In this document: positions 27,590 to 36,213 of the stretch, piece after piece | How the letters are laid out: each line of letters starts with the position of its first letter | Position numbering within the stretch: the stretch's first letter is position 1 | NCBI GenBank assembly: GCA_016844745.1 | Contig: JAERMQ010000026.1 | Location: forward strand, 1 to 60,893 | Length of the DNA: 60,893 nt | Direction: 5' to 3' | Source: Ignavibacteria bacterium | Lineage (GTDB): Bacteria > Bacteroidota > Ignavibacteria > Kapaibacteriales > UBA2268 | Notes under the pieces: generated by a model | Seen by the model: the letters and a program-made list of their open reading frames with translations, nothing else | What the model was told of the DNA's origin: nothing | Databases searched by the model: none | Position numbers and translations under genes: made by a program

Positions 27590-29866
27590 TTAGACATCCA
27601 ATGTTTTAAAAACATTGGATGTCTTTTCAAACCTCGGCAAACTAAAATAAAATGTACTTCCTTTGCCTTCCTCACTTTCAACCCAAATTTTACCCCCGTT
27701 CATTTCCACAAAATCTTTGCAAAGTATTAAACCTAATCCTGTACTAAGTTCCCCATCGGTTCCTTGTGACTTTACCTTTTCACCGATTTTAAATAAATTC
27801 CCGATAGTTTCTTCATCCATACCAATTCCACTGTCTTTGATGTATATACAGACATCCAATGTCTCCAAGACATTGGATGTCTTAATAACACCAATCTCAA
27901 TATTTCCGCCTTTTCGGGTAAATTTGACAGCATTGCTTATGAGATTTCGGATAATAGTATTTGTAGTATTCAAATCTGCATAAGCTATTAGTGAATCCCG
28001 GACTTCATTCCTGATTGCAATACCCTTTTGGTTTGCCCTTTCATTTATGATATCCAGATTAGTTTTGACAATACTGAATAAATCAAAAAATTCAGGTGAA
28101 AATGTAATCATTCCTCTTTGCATTCTTCCCCATTCCAATAGGTTTTCGATTAATTTATAAAGATTGGAAGCAGATTCGTGCAATTTCTTACTTATAGAAA
28201 TAAACTCATTTAAAGAAAAAGAAGAGCTTTCATCTGCCATTAGCTCACTCAAACCCAACAAGCCATGTAAAGGATTTTTTATATCATGCGCAATAATTGA
28301 GAAGAACAAATCTTTCTTAGAATTAAGTAAAATAAGCTCATCGTTTTTTCTATTAATTTCATCTTCAGCCATCTTTTGGTATGTAATGTCGCGCACAGTC
28401 GCCTGCACTCCGGTCTGTCCTTCCAATTCAATTCGGGTCAACAACACTGTTGCGGGGAAGGTTTCTCCGCTAATCTTTTGATGTGTCCATTCGAATAAAT
28501 TCGACCCCTGCTCCATTGCCATCCCTATCATTTTCTGGGCTTGGATTGAGGAATCCTGCCCATCCGGCTGCAGCTCCGGCGAAACATTCCACGGTCCTAA
28601 GGAAGTGTATTCCTGTTCATCTTTAGCACCGAAGAGTTCGACGGTTGCGGAGTTCGCGCTTTTGAACTTCCAGTCCGGGGGGAATAGGGTCATGAGTGCG
28701 TCGCAGGACGATTCGAACAGCACGCGGTATTTCGTTTCGCTCTGTTTTAGTTTCTCCTCTGCCTGCTTGCGTTCGGTGATATCGCGTATGATACCGGTAA
28801 AGAATTTCCCCTGAGATGTTTTCCATTCCGACAAAGATAACTCGATAGGGAAAGATAACCCATTTTTATGTAATCCAAGTAGTTCTACAGTTTTTCCTAT
28901 AACATGCGGCTCGCCACCTTTTTTTAGCCGTTTGAACCCGGCGCTATGAAGTTCCAGGAATTTTTTCGGTTGAATCAATAACAATGGTTTACCTAAGATT
29001 TCTTCTTCAGTAAAACCGAATATATTTTCTGCTGATTTGTTCCAGCCAATGATTATATCATTTTCGTCAATTGTTATAATTGCGTCGTTTGCTGATTGGG
29101 ATATTAACCTGAAACGCTCCTCACTCTCTTTCAATGCTTCTTCCAATTTAAAGCGCCTTTTCAGGTTAAGGTTTATCATATACATTCCAAACCACAATGC
29201 TATTATGCCAATAAGCCAAGTCAAACCAAATCTTAAGATGCCAGTTAACATTTCCTTTTCATAAATTTGCTTATACGGCTGCCAGGGTAATGAAATGCTG
29301 ATGCCGCCACGAATTTTTCCATCTTGTTCTCCTTGCGAGGCATGGCATTTAATGCAGTTTTTTTCTTGTGTAAGAATGCCCATAAATCTTATATATTCGT
29401 TCTTTGCTATTGTGTCAAAAGAAAAATATTCCTTATTTCCCTTCATTATGGACACAAAAGCTTTCTTCTCCCAATCATCAGCGTTTGATTGAAGATTGAT
29501 AAGTTCATAGCTGGTAAAATTTTCCTTCAAATCAAGTGTTTTAATCTCCAATTCATTTAGCTGTTTTATCATATCCTCATGATTGAGAAAAGTGAGTTCC
29601 TTTCGGGACGTGGTTGAAAGAACTCTCTCGGGAGAGTCCGAAAGTTTAGGATTGGGAGTAGTTCCCTTTGAAACAGGAACATATATTCCTCCAAGGTTAG
29701 CAGCGTATCTTCGGTAAAGAAGGTCTTTTTGATAGTCTTCCCGGATAACTTCTAAAGCAGTTTGTTTAATTGAATTGAAGGATTCTCTGAGATTCAGCCA
29801 GAACAAAACTACAATGATAACAGTCCAGAAGAGGACGCCTGCGATAAAGATTTTTTTATGATACAT
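27590..29866 (-). CDS. Haem-binding sensor histidine kinase (DUF3365 / CxxCH sensor, PAS-PAS-kinase)
   Basis: 758 residues. Helix 1 at 6-24, periplasmic DUF3365/Tll0287-like domain with a c-type haem motif CIKCH (171-175) followed by GKIRGGISISLP, helix 2 at about 211-232, PAS (250-365), PAS (375-495), HisKA with His527 (IIAHDIKNPLHG) and HATPase_c (DSGIGMDEETI, STGLGLILCKDF). The likely role is redox or gas sensing. Two 33-bp palindromes are part of the gene: one adds KTSNVLETLDV at 662-672, just before the DSGIGM box, the other supplies the last residues KTSNVFKTLDV and ends at the stop. A 55-codon gene lies 2 nt upstream. Confidence 0.9.
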   Translation of the reverse strand: MYHKKIFIAGVLFWTVIIVVLFWLNLRESFNSIKQTALEVIREDYQKDLLYRRYAANLGGIYVPVSKGTTPNPKLSDSPERVLSTTSRKELTFLNHEDMIKQLNELEIKTLDLKENFTSYELINLQSNADDWEKKAFVSIMKGNKEYFSFDTIAKNEYIRFMGILTQEKNCIKCHASQGEQDGKIRGGISISLPWQPYKQIYEKEMLTGILRFGLTWLIGIIALWFGMYMINLNLKRRFKLEEALKESEERFRLISQSANDAIITIDENDIIIGWNKSAENIFGFTEEEILGKPLLLIQPKKFLELHSAGFKRLKKGGEPHVIGKTVELLGLHKNGLSFPIELSLSEWKTSQGKFFTGIIRDITERKQAEEKLKQSETKYRVLFESSCDALMTLFPPDWKFKSANSATVELFGAKDEQEYTSLGPWNVSPELQPDGQDSSIQAQKMIGMAMEQGSNLFEWTHQKISGETFPATVLLTRIELEGQTGVQATVRDITYQKMAEDEINRKNDELILLNSKKDLFFSIIAHDIKNPLHGLLGLSELMADESSSFSLNEFISISKKLHESASNLYKLIENLLEWGRMQRGMITFSPEFFDLFSIVKTNLDIINERANQKGIAIRNEVRDSLIAYADLNTTNTIIRNLISNAVKFTRKGGNIEIGVIKTSNVLETLDVCIYIKDSGIGMDEETIGNLFKIGEKVKSQGTDGELSTGLGLILCKDFVEMNGGKIWVESEEGKGSTFYFSLPRFEKTSNVFKTLDV
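27592..27624 (-). repeat. 33-bp palindrome (type D) forming the end of the kinase gene
   Basis: Arm AGACATCCAATGTTT, spacer TAA, exact complement. It encodes the last 11 residues of the 27590-29866 kinase, beyond the normal FYFSLP end of the catalytic domain. The first base of the palindrome is also part of the stop codon. Confidence 0.92.
27850..27882 (-). repeat. 33-bp palindrome (type D) inside the kinase ATPase domain
   Basis: Arm AGACATCCAATGTCT, spacer CCA, exact complement. Read in frame it gives KTSNVLETLDV between IEIGVI and CIYIKDSGIGMD, a beta-hairpin position of the HATPase fold that can take an extra loop. Confidence 0.93.
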
Positions 29867-29868
29867 AA

Positions 29869-30036
29869 TTATATTCCTTCAATAAATTCATAATTCTCGC
29901 TGACACGCAACGACATTTCTGTCGGATTCAGTTTAGCAATACATTTTTGAAAGATGATTTTCAGGGATTCGTTCTCTTGCTTCAATTCCAGCAATTCCTG
30001 CAGGAGTTCTTCCCTTGATTTTTCGATGTTATTCAT
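29869..30036 (-). CDS. Small coiled-coil protein, 55 residues
   Basis: ATG at 30036, stop at 29869-29871, 2 nt from the next start, with AAAGGAAA upstream. The sequence begins MNNIEKSREELLQELLELK and is a clear coiled coil for 30 residues, followed by a short tail. This coil is like the leader seen at the start of Bacteroidota PAS kinases. It may be a detached kinase leader or a small partner of the haem kinase; the tight spacing argues it is translated. Confidence 0.6.
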   Translation of the reverse strand: MNNIEKSREELLQELLELKQENESLKIIFQKCIAKLNPTEMSLRVSENYEFIEGI

Positions 30037-30055
30037 AATGAGTTTCCTTTCTTGT

Positions 30056-30088
30056 ATTCATCCGATGACTCCCAGTCATCGGAAGAAT
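30056..30088. repeat. 33-bp palindrome (type E), intergenic copy
   Basis: Same arm as the pair at 23076 (ATTCATCCGATGACT, spacer CCC), with one mismatch in the right arm (GGAAGAAT). It lies between the chimeric gene ending at 30096 and the 55-codon gene. Confidence 0.9.
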
Positions 30089-30095
30089 ATTACAA

Positions 30096-30506
30096 CTATT
30101 CAACAACTTCATATTTCTCAGGTCTTCCTAATTCTTCAAGCAAACCATTAATTTGCTTTTTAAGTTCTATCATCCTGATTTCCCGCCCGACCGAAGCGCT
30201 ATTGAACCTCTTCAAATCAGTATTAGCTATTTCCAGTTCTTCAGTATATTTTTTTAATGCCTCTTCCGCCTGTTTACGCTCGGTGATATCACGAACCACA
30301 GTTCTGGGTATTCCATTTTCCTTAATTTCAAAATCCGATGGTGAAAAATTAAGGATTTGATTATTGTCTTTATCGGTTGCATAGAATTTAGCTTTCATGG
30401 TTGGGAAGTTTGTTGTGTCAATATCGAACACCGATAAGCTCTGGGAAAAGAGATTGGAAGCAGTTAATAGAGCAATTATTAAAATTATTGTTCTAAAAAT
30501 TGTCAT
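30096..30506 (-). CDS. Chimeric fragment: secreted-protein N-terminus joined to a kinase coil tail
   Basis: 136 residues from ATG 30506, which starts a signal peptide (MTIFRTIILIIALLTASN). Residues about 20-65 (SVFDIDTTNFPTMKAKF, FSPSDFEIKENGIPRTV) resemble the start of secreted FCB-group proteins that carry a von Willebrand/OmpA part later. At about residue 66 it switches to a PAS-kinase segment (VRDITERKQAEEALKKYTE) and then a typical tail (MIELKKQINGLLEELGRPEKY). The two parts belong to different protein classes, so this is a fusion by recombination, perhaps at a repeat. Probably a non-functional remnant. Confidence 0.6.
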   Translation of the reverse strand: MTIFRTIILIIALLTASNLFSQSLSVFDIDTTNFPTMKAKFYATDKDNNQILNFSPSDFEIKENGIPRTVVRDITERKQAEEALKKYTEELEIANTDLKRFNSASVGREIRMIELKKQINGLLEELGRPEKYEVVE

Positions 30507-30592
30507 TCCTGCGAATGTGGTTTTGTTATAAGTATTGAGGAATGTCATTTGAACTCCAAAATTTGAAACTTACTAATAATAAATGACAATTT

Positions 30593-30702
30593 CAAGAGAA
30601 ACCCCCTAACCCCCGGTTATAGAAGTAGAACGTAGAAGTAGAATATAGAAGTAGAAAAAAAGTAATTCCCCCTTTTTCAAAGGGGGTTAGGGGGTTTCTC
30701 TT
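30593..30702. repeat. Element family C, copy 2, loop replaced by an agaagtaga array
   Basis: Left arm CAAGAGAAACCCCCTAACCC and its complement at about 30680-30702 match copy 1 at 14586-14676. The middle carries about five agaagtaga-type units instead of the ttgaaaaag arm end. Both copies follow a tgaactccaaaa segment about 30-50 nt upstream, suggesting a larger shared element. Confidence 0.8.
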
Positions 30703-30797
30703 TATAGGGATTTGAAGCATTATTTTTGTATAAACATTAATACTCAAAGTAATGATATTCTTTTATTAAAACCTGATAAAACTTCTATTTTCATATC

Positions 30798-32984
30798 TCA
30801 CCTAAACTTTATTGGTGTTTTTACATTAATTAGAACAGTTCTGCAATAGAACCTGCCTTCGGGATATTCATTGTCAAACAATAGTTGCATATTTTCGGGT
30901 ACTCCTGCCGAAGCATCCTTTCTTTTCAATTCCGATTTTGCAGCCTGAGCCCGCTTATCAGCTAATTTCCTGTTGAAGTCAGCATTACCGGTTCTATCAG
31001 CAAATCCTTTTATTTCAATTAGCGATTCCGGCTTAATCCTGTCATTAATAAAATCTATAATATTCGAATTCCTGCCTTCGATTGTTGCCTGCGAAAAATC
31101 GAATAGTATCAGGCTGAATCTTTCAATTTCATAATCACCGATGCGTTCAGCTTTCTTTTTCCATATAGTTACTACTTCAATTGGCAACGTTTGATTTTCG
31201 ATTTCTTTTTTATTACCTTTTACATCTTCGAGTAAGAGGGAAACAATAACAGGTTCCGGCGCTTTCGGGAAAATCTTCTGAAATTTTTCAAGCTCCCAGT
31301 CAACATAATCATCCAATTTTTCTTTTCCCGACGCTTTGAATTTATTATTAGTGTCTGCTCTCTGAAAACCACTGATGGTCCAGCTTTTCAGACCGGTTTC
31401 TGATTTTACTTTAGGTTTGATGCGGATGCTCGGAGGGTTTGATTTCCTGTCGAATTTCCGTATAAATACCGGTTCAAGAATTTTCTCATGAGCGGAATAC
31501 ATCTCAACTCTGCGGTTTTCGGCAATTTTATCAGGCTCATCTTTCGGTGTGGAGGCTTTCTGAGGCAGGTTTCTTGTTTCGAGCTTTACTCTGTCCGATG
31601 ATATTTTCCAGATACCAGTAAGATAATCCCGCACAGTCTCTGCCCGTTTCTGCGACAATCCGGAATTTCCTTTTTCATCGCCATAATCGGAATTACAACC
31701 AGTTAATACAAGATTGGCTGTGGGATTCTGATTAAGCCTTTTCCCGACAATATTGAGAATATGGTAATATATTTCAAGAGTATTATCGCGGTATAAGCTA
31801 TCAATTTCAAATTCTGAAGTTTGATTTTGTGCAATCTTCAAATACCTCTCAGGGAGTGCTGCTGCATTATTATCGAAGAAAATATAATTAAGTAATGGGT
31901 CGAGACGGTTTGAAATATATTCATCAATCTTGAATACTGTGTTCGGGACCTCATTGCCCAATGAATCTATACCTACAGCCGAAATACTGCCATCTAAGAA
32001 ATACCTTTTCTCTTTGAAAAGGGTATCAGTTCGAGAAATAGTCTGAGTTGTAATGATTTCATCTTCCGTTTCTTCAATGTTAGATGCAGTTCTTTCCTTA
32101 CCGGTAATTATTCTATCTTCCGTAAAGATATCCGATTGCTGCACAACGGTATCTATCCTGTATTTTTTCTGGAAGACAGGTATTTTCGGCGGCTTTGGTA
32201 GTGGATAATACTTCAGAGCAATTCCAGCTCTGATGCTGCTCACTTTCCAATCCGTATTTTCGACCAATTCAGTCAGGGGCAAATAATACATTACCTCCGG
32301 AGCGAGCCTCAGACTGCCGCGTTTGTTCAGGGGTAGTTCATAACTAACTCCGGCAAAAATTCCGAACTGGTAAGGAATTGCTTTTGGTAAATTCCCTGAA
32401 TAAGCATTACGCGAGCGGCTGTGGGAGTCATTTCCCAACGAGTCTAAGAAAGTTCCTATTCCTGGCGGTTGTGTTATAGTTTCGATTTGTTTATAGGTTG
32501 AAGTAATATTCTTGCCAAGTCTTAATCCTACCGACAAAAGGAGTTTGTCGATTGGCATATAAATCAATGCCGGCTCGAATCCAATATTCATATATTTACT
32601 TTCGAGTTTATGCTCAAATGTTCCAGTGGTAATTTGATTATTCAGCTTAATAGTAGTCGCTTCATCCTTCTTCAATTCACCATTAAATGTCATCGCTCCG
32701 AACCTTGAGCCAAGCCAGAAATCTGATGATAATTTGTACTCGAAAAGTAATCCGAAATTATTTCCAATGCCGGAGCCGGCTTCAAACCTTGGGCAGCAAT
32801 TAGGTATTCCGGGAAGTTTCTGGAATAACGCATTATGACTATTATAATTGCCTCCGGCATAAATCCCTAACTTATATTTAGGAGGTAATTGTGATGATAG
32901 TGAATCAGCCTGAGGTTGAATTAACGCAGATTGTGAAAAAATTTTTCCAATTGAGAAAATTAAAAATAATACCCAAACTCTCAT
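30798..32984 (-). CDS. OmpA-family outer-membrane protein
   Basis: 728 residues with signal peptide (MRVWVLFLIFSIGKIFSQ). Residues about 35-265 look like a beta-barrel (KLGIYAGGNYNSH, FGLLFEYKLSSDFWLGSRFG, aromatic strand ends). Two OmpA-like peptidoglycan-binding regions follow: about 415-510 (LTGCNSDYGDEKGN, LSQKRAETVRDYL, NRRVEM) and about 655-715 (IEIKGFADRTGN, RKLADKRAQAAK). An N-terminal tether and cell-wall binding role is expected. It is close to the fragment at 30096-30506, whose N-terminus is of a type that usually precedes such domains. Confidence 0.85.
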   Translation of the reverse strand: MRVWVLFLIFSIGKIFSQSALIQPQADSLSSQLPPKYKLGIYAGGNYNSHNALFQKLPGIPNCCPRFEAGSGIGNNFGLLFEYKLSSDFWLGSRFGAMTFNGELKKDEATTIKLNNQITTGTFEHKLESKYMNIGFEPALIYMPIDKLLLSVGLRLGKNITSTYKQIETITQPPGIGTFLDSLGNDSHSRSRNAYSGNLPKAIPYQFGIFAGVSYELPLNKRGSLRLAPEVMYYLPLTELVENTDWKVSSIRAGIALKYYPLPKPPKIPVFQKKYRIDTVVQQSDIFTEDRIITGKERTASNIEETEDEIITTQTISRTDTLFKEKRYFLDGSISAVGIDSLGNEVPNTVFKIDEYISNRLDPLLNYIFFDNNAAALPERYLKIAQNQTSEFEIDSLYRDNTLEIYYHILNIVGKRLNQNPTANLVLTGCNSDYGDEKGNSGLSQKRAETVRDYLTGIWKISSDRVKLETRNLPQKASTPKDEPDKIAENRRVEMYSAHEKILEPVFIRKFDRKSNPPSIRIKPKVKSETGLKSWTISGFQRADTNNKFKASGKEKLDDYVDWELEKFQKIFPKAPEPVIVSLLLEDVKGNKKEIENQTLPIEVVTIWKKKAERIGDYEIERFSLILFDFSQATIEGRNSNIIDFINDRIKPESLIEIKGFADRTGNADFNRKLADKRAQAAKSELKRKDASAGVPENMQLLFDNEYPEGRFYCRTVLINVKTPIKFR

Positions 32985-33064
32985 AATAAACTTTCCTGCT
33001 CAATTTTCATTGGTAAATGATTGGCATTTGTTAAATGACTTTTGCAAAATCTCTTTTGCGCCTT

Positions 33065-33178
33065 GTGTAATGTCAAGAATTAATTGACAATCAGGGATGA
33101 TTGTCCTACTATGAACATCAAGAAAATAGTAGTTCAATCATCTTGATTGAATTAGGAAAAGTATACTTGACATGACAC
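33065..33178. repeat. 114-bp imperfect hairpin, MITE-like
   Basis: Ends gtgtaatgtcaag and cttgacatgacac are inverted repeats with one mismatch. The interior also folds back: caatca-gggatgattg-..ctactat pairs with atagtag..caatcatcttgattg. No coding. Single copy in this window. Confidence 0.7.
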
Positions 33179-33404
33179 TAGTGAGATTAAATCAAATAAC
33201 AATAAGAACAGTACTGGGATAAGAAAATACTTTTTCATTTGCATACTCCGAAATAATTGGACTAACTATAAAACACAATTAAGAAAAAAATCCGAGACAA
33301 ATCATCAATGTGTAAATTAATAAATTATTAAAATAAATACAACTGTAAATTGGAATTTCTTCGAAATATTATTACGGAAAAATAGATTTTTTATTACATT
33401 GAAT
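33179..33404. other. Intergenic AT-rich stretch
   Basis: Between the hairpin element and the family A copy upstream of argR. I see no gene or convincing regulatory site here. Confidence 0.4.
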
Positions 33405-33533
33405 TCTATCAAAAAACCAAAAATTGAATTCCAAAGTACAACTTTGGAATTAGTAAATCCTTGATATATCTCATTCCAAAATTCCGATTTTGGAATGTAA
33501 TTTTCACTAAAAATGCTTTTTAGAGAGGACTCA
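33405..33533 (+). repeat. Palindromic element family A, copy 3
   Basis: Right end ttttagagaggactca, with both inner hairpins in the same order as copy 1 (TTCCAAAGT/ACTTTGGAA, then CATTCCAAAA/TTTTGGAATG). The left end is eroded (tctatcaaaaaacc). Confidence 0.82.
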
Positions 33534-33684
33534 ACATTGATTTTCTAAACATATAAAACCAAGATTAAAATCGACCGTTAATTATCAATAAATTTCAAAT
33601 ATATATAATATGAATATATTGCATAATTATACAATAAATTTGTATATTTTTACATTTTTCTAATTAATTTACAACTTCTTTTGG

Positions 33685-33692
33685 TATCTTTG
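33685..33692 (+). promoter_or_regulatory. Candidate -7 promoter element for argR-argC-argF'
   Basis: TATCTTTG matches TAnnTTTG and is placed 32 nt before the argR ATG. A matching -33 TTTG is not evident, so the call is moderate. AT-rich dyads around 33611-33645 (tgaatatattgcata and tataatta-type) could include ArgR sites, but the ARG-box match is poor. Confidence 0.45.
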
Positions 33693-33724
33693 TAATTATT
33701 TTCAATGGAAATTAAGTGTGAATT

Positions 33725-34195
33725 ATGAGAAAACAAAGATTTAAAGAGATTCAGGGGATATTATCTCAAGAAAACATTGGTAGTCAGGAGATATTATTAT
33801 CCAAGTTGAATGAATCAGGTATAAATATTACCCAGGCAACCCTTTCACGAGACCTTGCATATCTTAAAGTTAGCAAAGTATTTATTCCGAATAAAGGCTT
33901 TATTTATTTACTACCCCATGATTTAAAGAAGATAGATTCCATTTCATATCCATTACCCGATAATATGTTGGGAGTATTGTCAATTAAATTTAGCCTGAAT
34001 ATTGCGATCGTTCATACCCTCCCGGGATTTGCTACCCATATTTGTGTAAATATTGATAGAGCATTAATTCCTGAATGTATAGGTACGGTTGCAGGAGATG
34101 ATACAATTATAATAGTAATTGATGAGAATGTTACTCAGGAAATGTTTCGAAAAGTTTTCCTTGATAAGTTTCCGGAACTAAAGGATAGAATATGA
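33725..34195 (+). CDS. argR: Arginine repressor ArgR
   Basis: 156 residues, the standard length. N-terminal wHTH with ITQATLSRDLAYLKVSKV and C-terminal oligomerisation/arginine-binding domain with LPGFATHICVNIDRA and GTVAGDDTIIIVI, whose DD pair contacts arginine. It is the first gene of the arginine operon; its stop overlaps the argC start (ATGA), so the two are translationally coupled. It should repress this operon when arginine is plentiful. Confidence 0.95.
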   Translation: MRKQRFKEIQGILSQENIGSQEILLSKLNESGINITQATLSRDLAYLKVSKVFIPNKGFIYLLPHDLKKIDSISYPLPDNMLGVLSIKFSLNIAIVHTLPGFATHICVNIDRALIPECIGTVAGDDTIIIVIDENVTQEMFRKVFLDKFPELKDRI

Positions 34196-35199
34196 AAGTA
34201 GCATTATTCGGAGCGACGGGTTACACAGGTTCATTATTATTAAAACTAATTTTATCGCACCCAAACATCGAAGAAGTATATGTATTCTCAACTACTTCTG
34301 CCGGTAATGAAGTTGGAATAAGTTCGGAAAAGATTAAATATGGAAAATACTTGCCGTATGAGAATATGGATGATTATGATTTTGAAGTAGTATTTTCAGC
34401 ATTGCCTCATTTATCATCATCAGAATATTATGTCGGTTTAATTGATGATAAAATAATCATTGACCTTGCAGCAGATTTACGTTTAAACGACAGGAATGTT
34501 TTCGAGGAAGTATATGGCAGGCTTCCTGCATCGCAGAAATATATCGGAAAATCAGTATATGGCTTAACCGAAATAAATTTCGAAGATATATCAAAATCCA
34601 ATTTAATTGCCAATCCGGGCTGCTATCCGACTGTAAGTTTGCTTGCAATTTTACCTGTTGTCAGGGAATTCAAATCCGTATCTAATATCATTATCAATGC
34701 TATATCAGGATTATCCGGAGCAGGGAAGAAAGCCAATGTTGATTTACTTTTTTCAGAAAGAGCAGATAATGTAAATGTTTATTCGCCAGGAAACAGTCAC
34801 AGACATCATTGTGAAATTCAAGAAAAAATAGGTAAGTATAATAACAAAGTAAGTATAAGTTTTAATCCATATTTGATACCGGTAAACAGGGGAATTTATT
34901 CATCTTGCACTATTATTTTTGAAGAAAGTACAACTTTTGACCAAATAAATCAATTATTCAATGATATTTATTCCAATAAGCCCTTTATAAATATAGTTCC
35001 ATTAGAAAAATTGCAGCTTAAAGAAGTAATTGCCACAAATAATTGTAATATATCATTTTCTCTGAATGGAAATCATTTACAGGTCTTTTCCTGCATAGAT
35101 AATTTAATGAAGGGTGCTGCCGGAGCTGCTATCCAGAATTTTAACATACGATTCGGCTTACCAGAAACAACTAATTTGCCAACAACTAATTTATTATAA
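34192..35199 (+). CDS. argC: N-acetyl-gamma-glutamyl-phosphate reductase
   Basis: 335 residues. NADP-binding start KVALFGATGYTGSLLLKL, catalytic Cys144 in ANPGCYPTVSL, and HRHHCEIQEKI with the active-site His. It reduces the acyl phosphate to the semialdehyde in the acetylated branch of arginine synthesis. If the carbamoyltransferase next door uses the succinyl branch, this enzyme would act on the succinylated intermediate. Cytoplasmic. Confidence 0.95.
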   Translation: MKVALFGATGYTGSLLLKLILSHPNIEEVYVFSTTSAGNEVGISSEKIKYGKYLPYENMDDYDFEVVFSALPHLSSSEYYVGLIDDKIIIDLAADLRLNDRNVFEEVYGRLPASQKYIGKSVYGLTEINFEDISKSNLIANPGCYPTVSLLAILPVVREFKSVSNIIINAISGLSGAGKKANVDLLFSERADNVNVYSPGNSHRHHCEIQEKIGKYNNKVSISFNPYLIPVNRGIYSSCTIIFEESTTFDQINQLFNDIYSNKPFINIVPLEKLQLKEVIATNNCNISFSLNGNHLQVFSCIDNLMKGAAGAAIQNFNIRFGLPETTNLPTTNLL

Positions 35200-35217
35200 T
35201 TTTTACAGGAGACTTTA

Positions 35218-36213
35218 ATGCATAATTATGCAAACATTGAAGACTTTTCTTATAACTTTCTTGAAACACTTATGGAAAAGGCTTCATTTTTAAAAAAGAA
35301 TAAATATAACGATAATTTGAAAAATAAAACCATGGTTGGATTATTTTTTAATCCATCCACACGAACAAGAACAAGTTTTGACTTTGCTATGCAGCAACAA
35401 GGCGGACATTTTATATCATTAGAGCCGGGCGGGAAGTCCTGGGGTATTGATATTGAAGAAAATATCGTAATGAACGGAGAAAACGAAGAACATTTAAAAG
35501 ATGCCGTAAATGTATTGTCAAGATATACGGATTGTATTGGTGTAAGATGTTTCCCGAAATTTGTGGATTGGGATTATGATAAAAAGGATATTGTATTAAA
35601 TAATATTCTTAAATGGTCATCGGTGCCGGTAGTGAATTTGGAAACCATTTCTCACCCTTGTCAGGCATTGGCTATGCTATTAACTATGAAAGAGAAATTC
35701 AGGGATTTGAAAAAGAAAAAGTTTGTACTTTCCTGGAGTTATCATCCCAAAGGATTGAATACGGCAGTAGGGAATTCGGCATTAATTGCTGCAGCTATGG
35801 CTGGAATGGACGTTACTGTCGTAAATCCACCGGATTATAATCTGGATAATAAGTATTTGAATTTGGGAAAAGACTTTGTTAGCAAGAATGGAGGAACTGT
35901 AAAAATTTCGAATAATCAGAAGGAGGCTTTCGAAGGTGCTGATTTTGTTTATGTAAAAAGCTGGGGTTCACTTAAACAATACGGCGCTTTTAATCCCGAA
36001 GAACAATTAAAATATAAAGACTGGCTCGTAACAACGGATAAAATGGCGTTAACTAACAATGCTTTTGTTAGCCACTGTCTGCCGGTGAGAAGAAATATTG
36101 TAATCGCCGACGATGTTTTGGATTCGAATAATTCATTAATTTATGATGAAGCTGAGAACCGGCTGCATGTTCAAAAAGCAATTTTAAATTTTCTTCTTGG
36201 AGCGGAATCATGA
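35218..36213 (+). CDS. argF': N-acetyl- or N-succinyl-ornithine carbamoyltransferase
   Basis: 331 residues. Carbamoyl-phosphate loop FFNPSTRTRTSF (STRTRT 47-52), ETISHPCQALAM, and HCLPVRRN, the arrangement of the AOTC/SOTC branch found in Bacteroidota and Xanthomonads rather than ordinary ornithine carbamoyltransferase (the EPGGKSW stretch is typical). It carbamoylates an acylated ornithine, so a deacylation step is needed later. I cannot decide acetyl versus succinyl by eye. AGGAG-like site (ACAGGAGAC) precedes the ATG; the stop overlaps the argG start. Confidence 0.9.
   Translation: MHNYANIEDFSYNFLETLMEKASFLKKNKYNDNLKNKTMVGLFFNPSTRTRTSFDFAMQQQGGHFISLEPGGKSWGIDIEENIVMNGENEEHLKDAVNVLSRYTDCIGVRCFPKFVDWDYDKKDIVLNNILKWSSVPVVNLETISHPCQALAMLLTMKEKFRDLKKKKFVLSWSYHPKGLNTAVGNSALIAAAMAGMDVTVVNPPDYNLDNKYLNLGKDFVSKNGGTVKISNNQKEAFEGADFVYVKSWGSLKQYGAFNPEEQLKYKDWLVTTDKMALTNNAFVSHCLPVRRNIVIADDVLDSNNSLIYDEAENRLHVQKAILNFLLGAES

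Noticed and set aside
33611..33645. Possible ARG boxes upstream of argR
   Set aside because: AT-rich dyads are present, but the match to the 18-bp ARG-box pattern is poor in its second half, so no operator is called.
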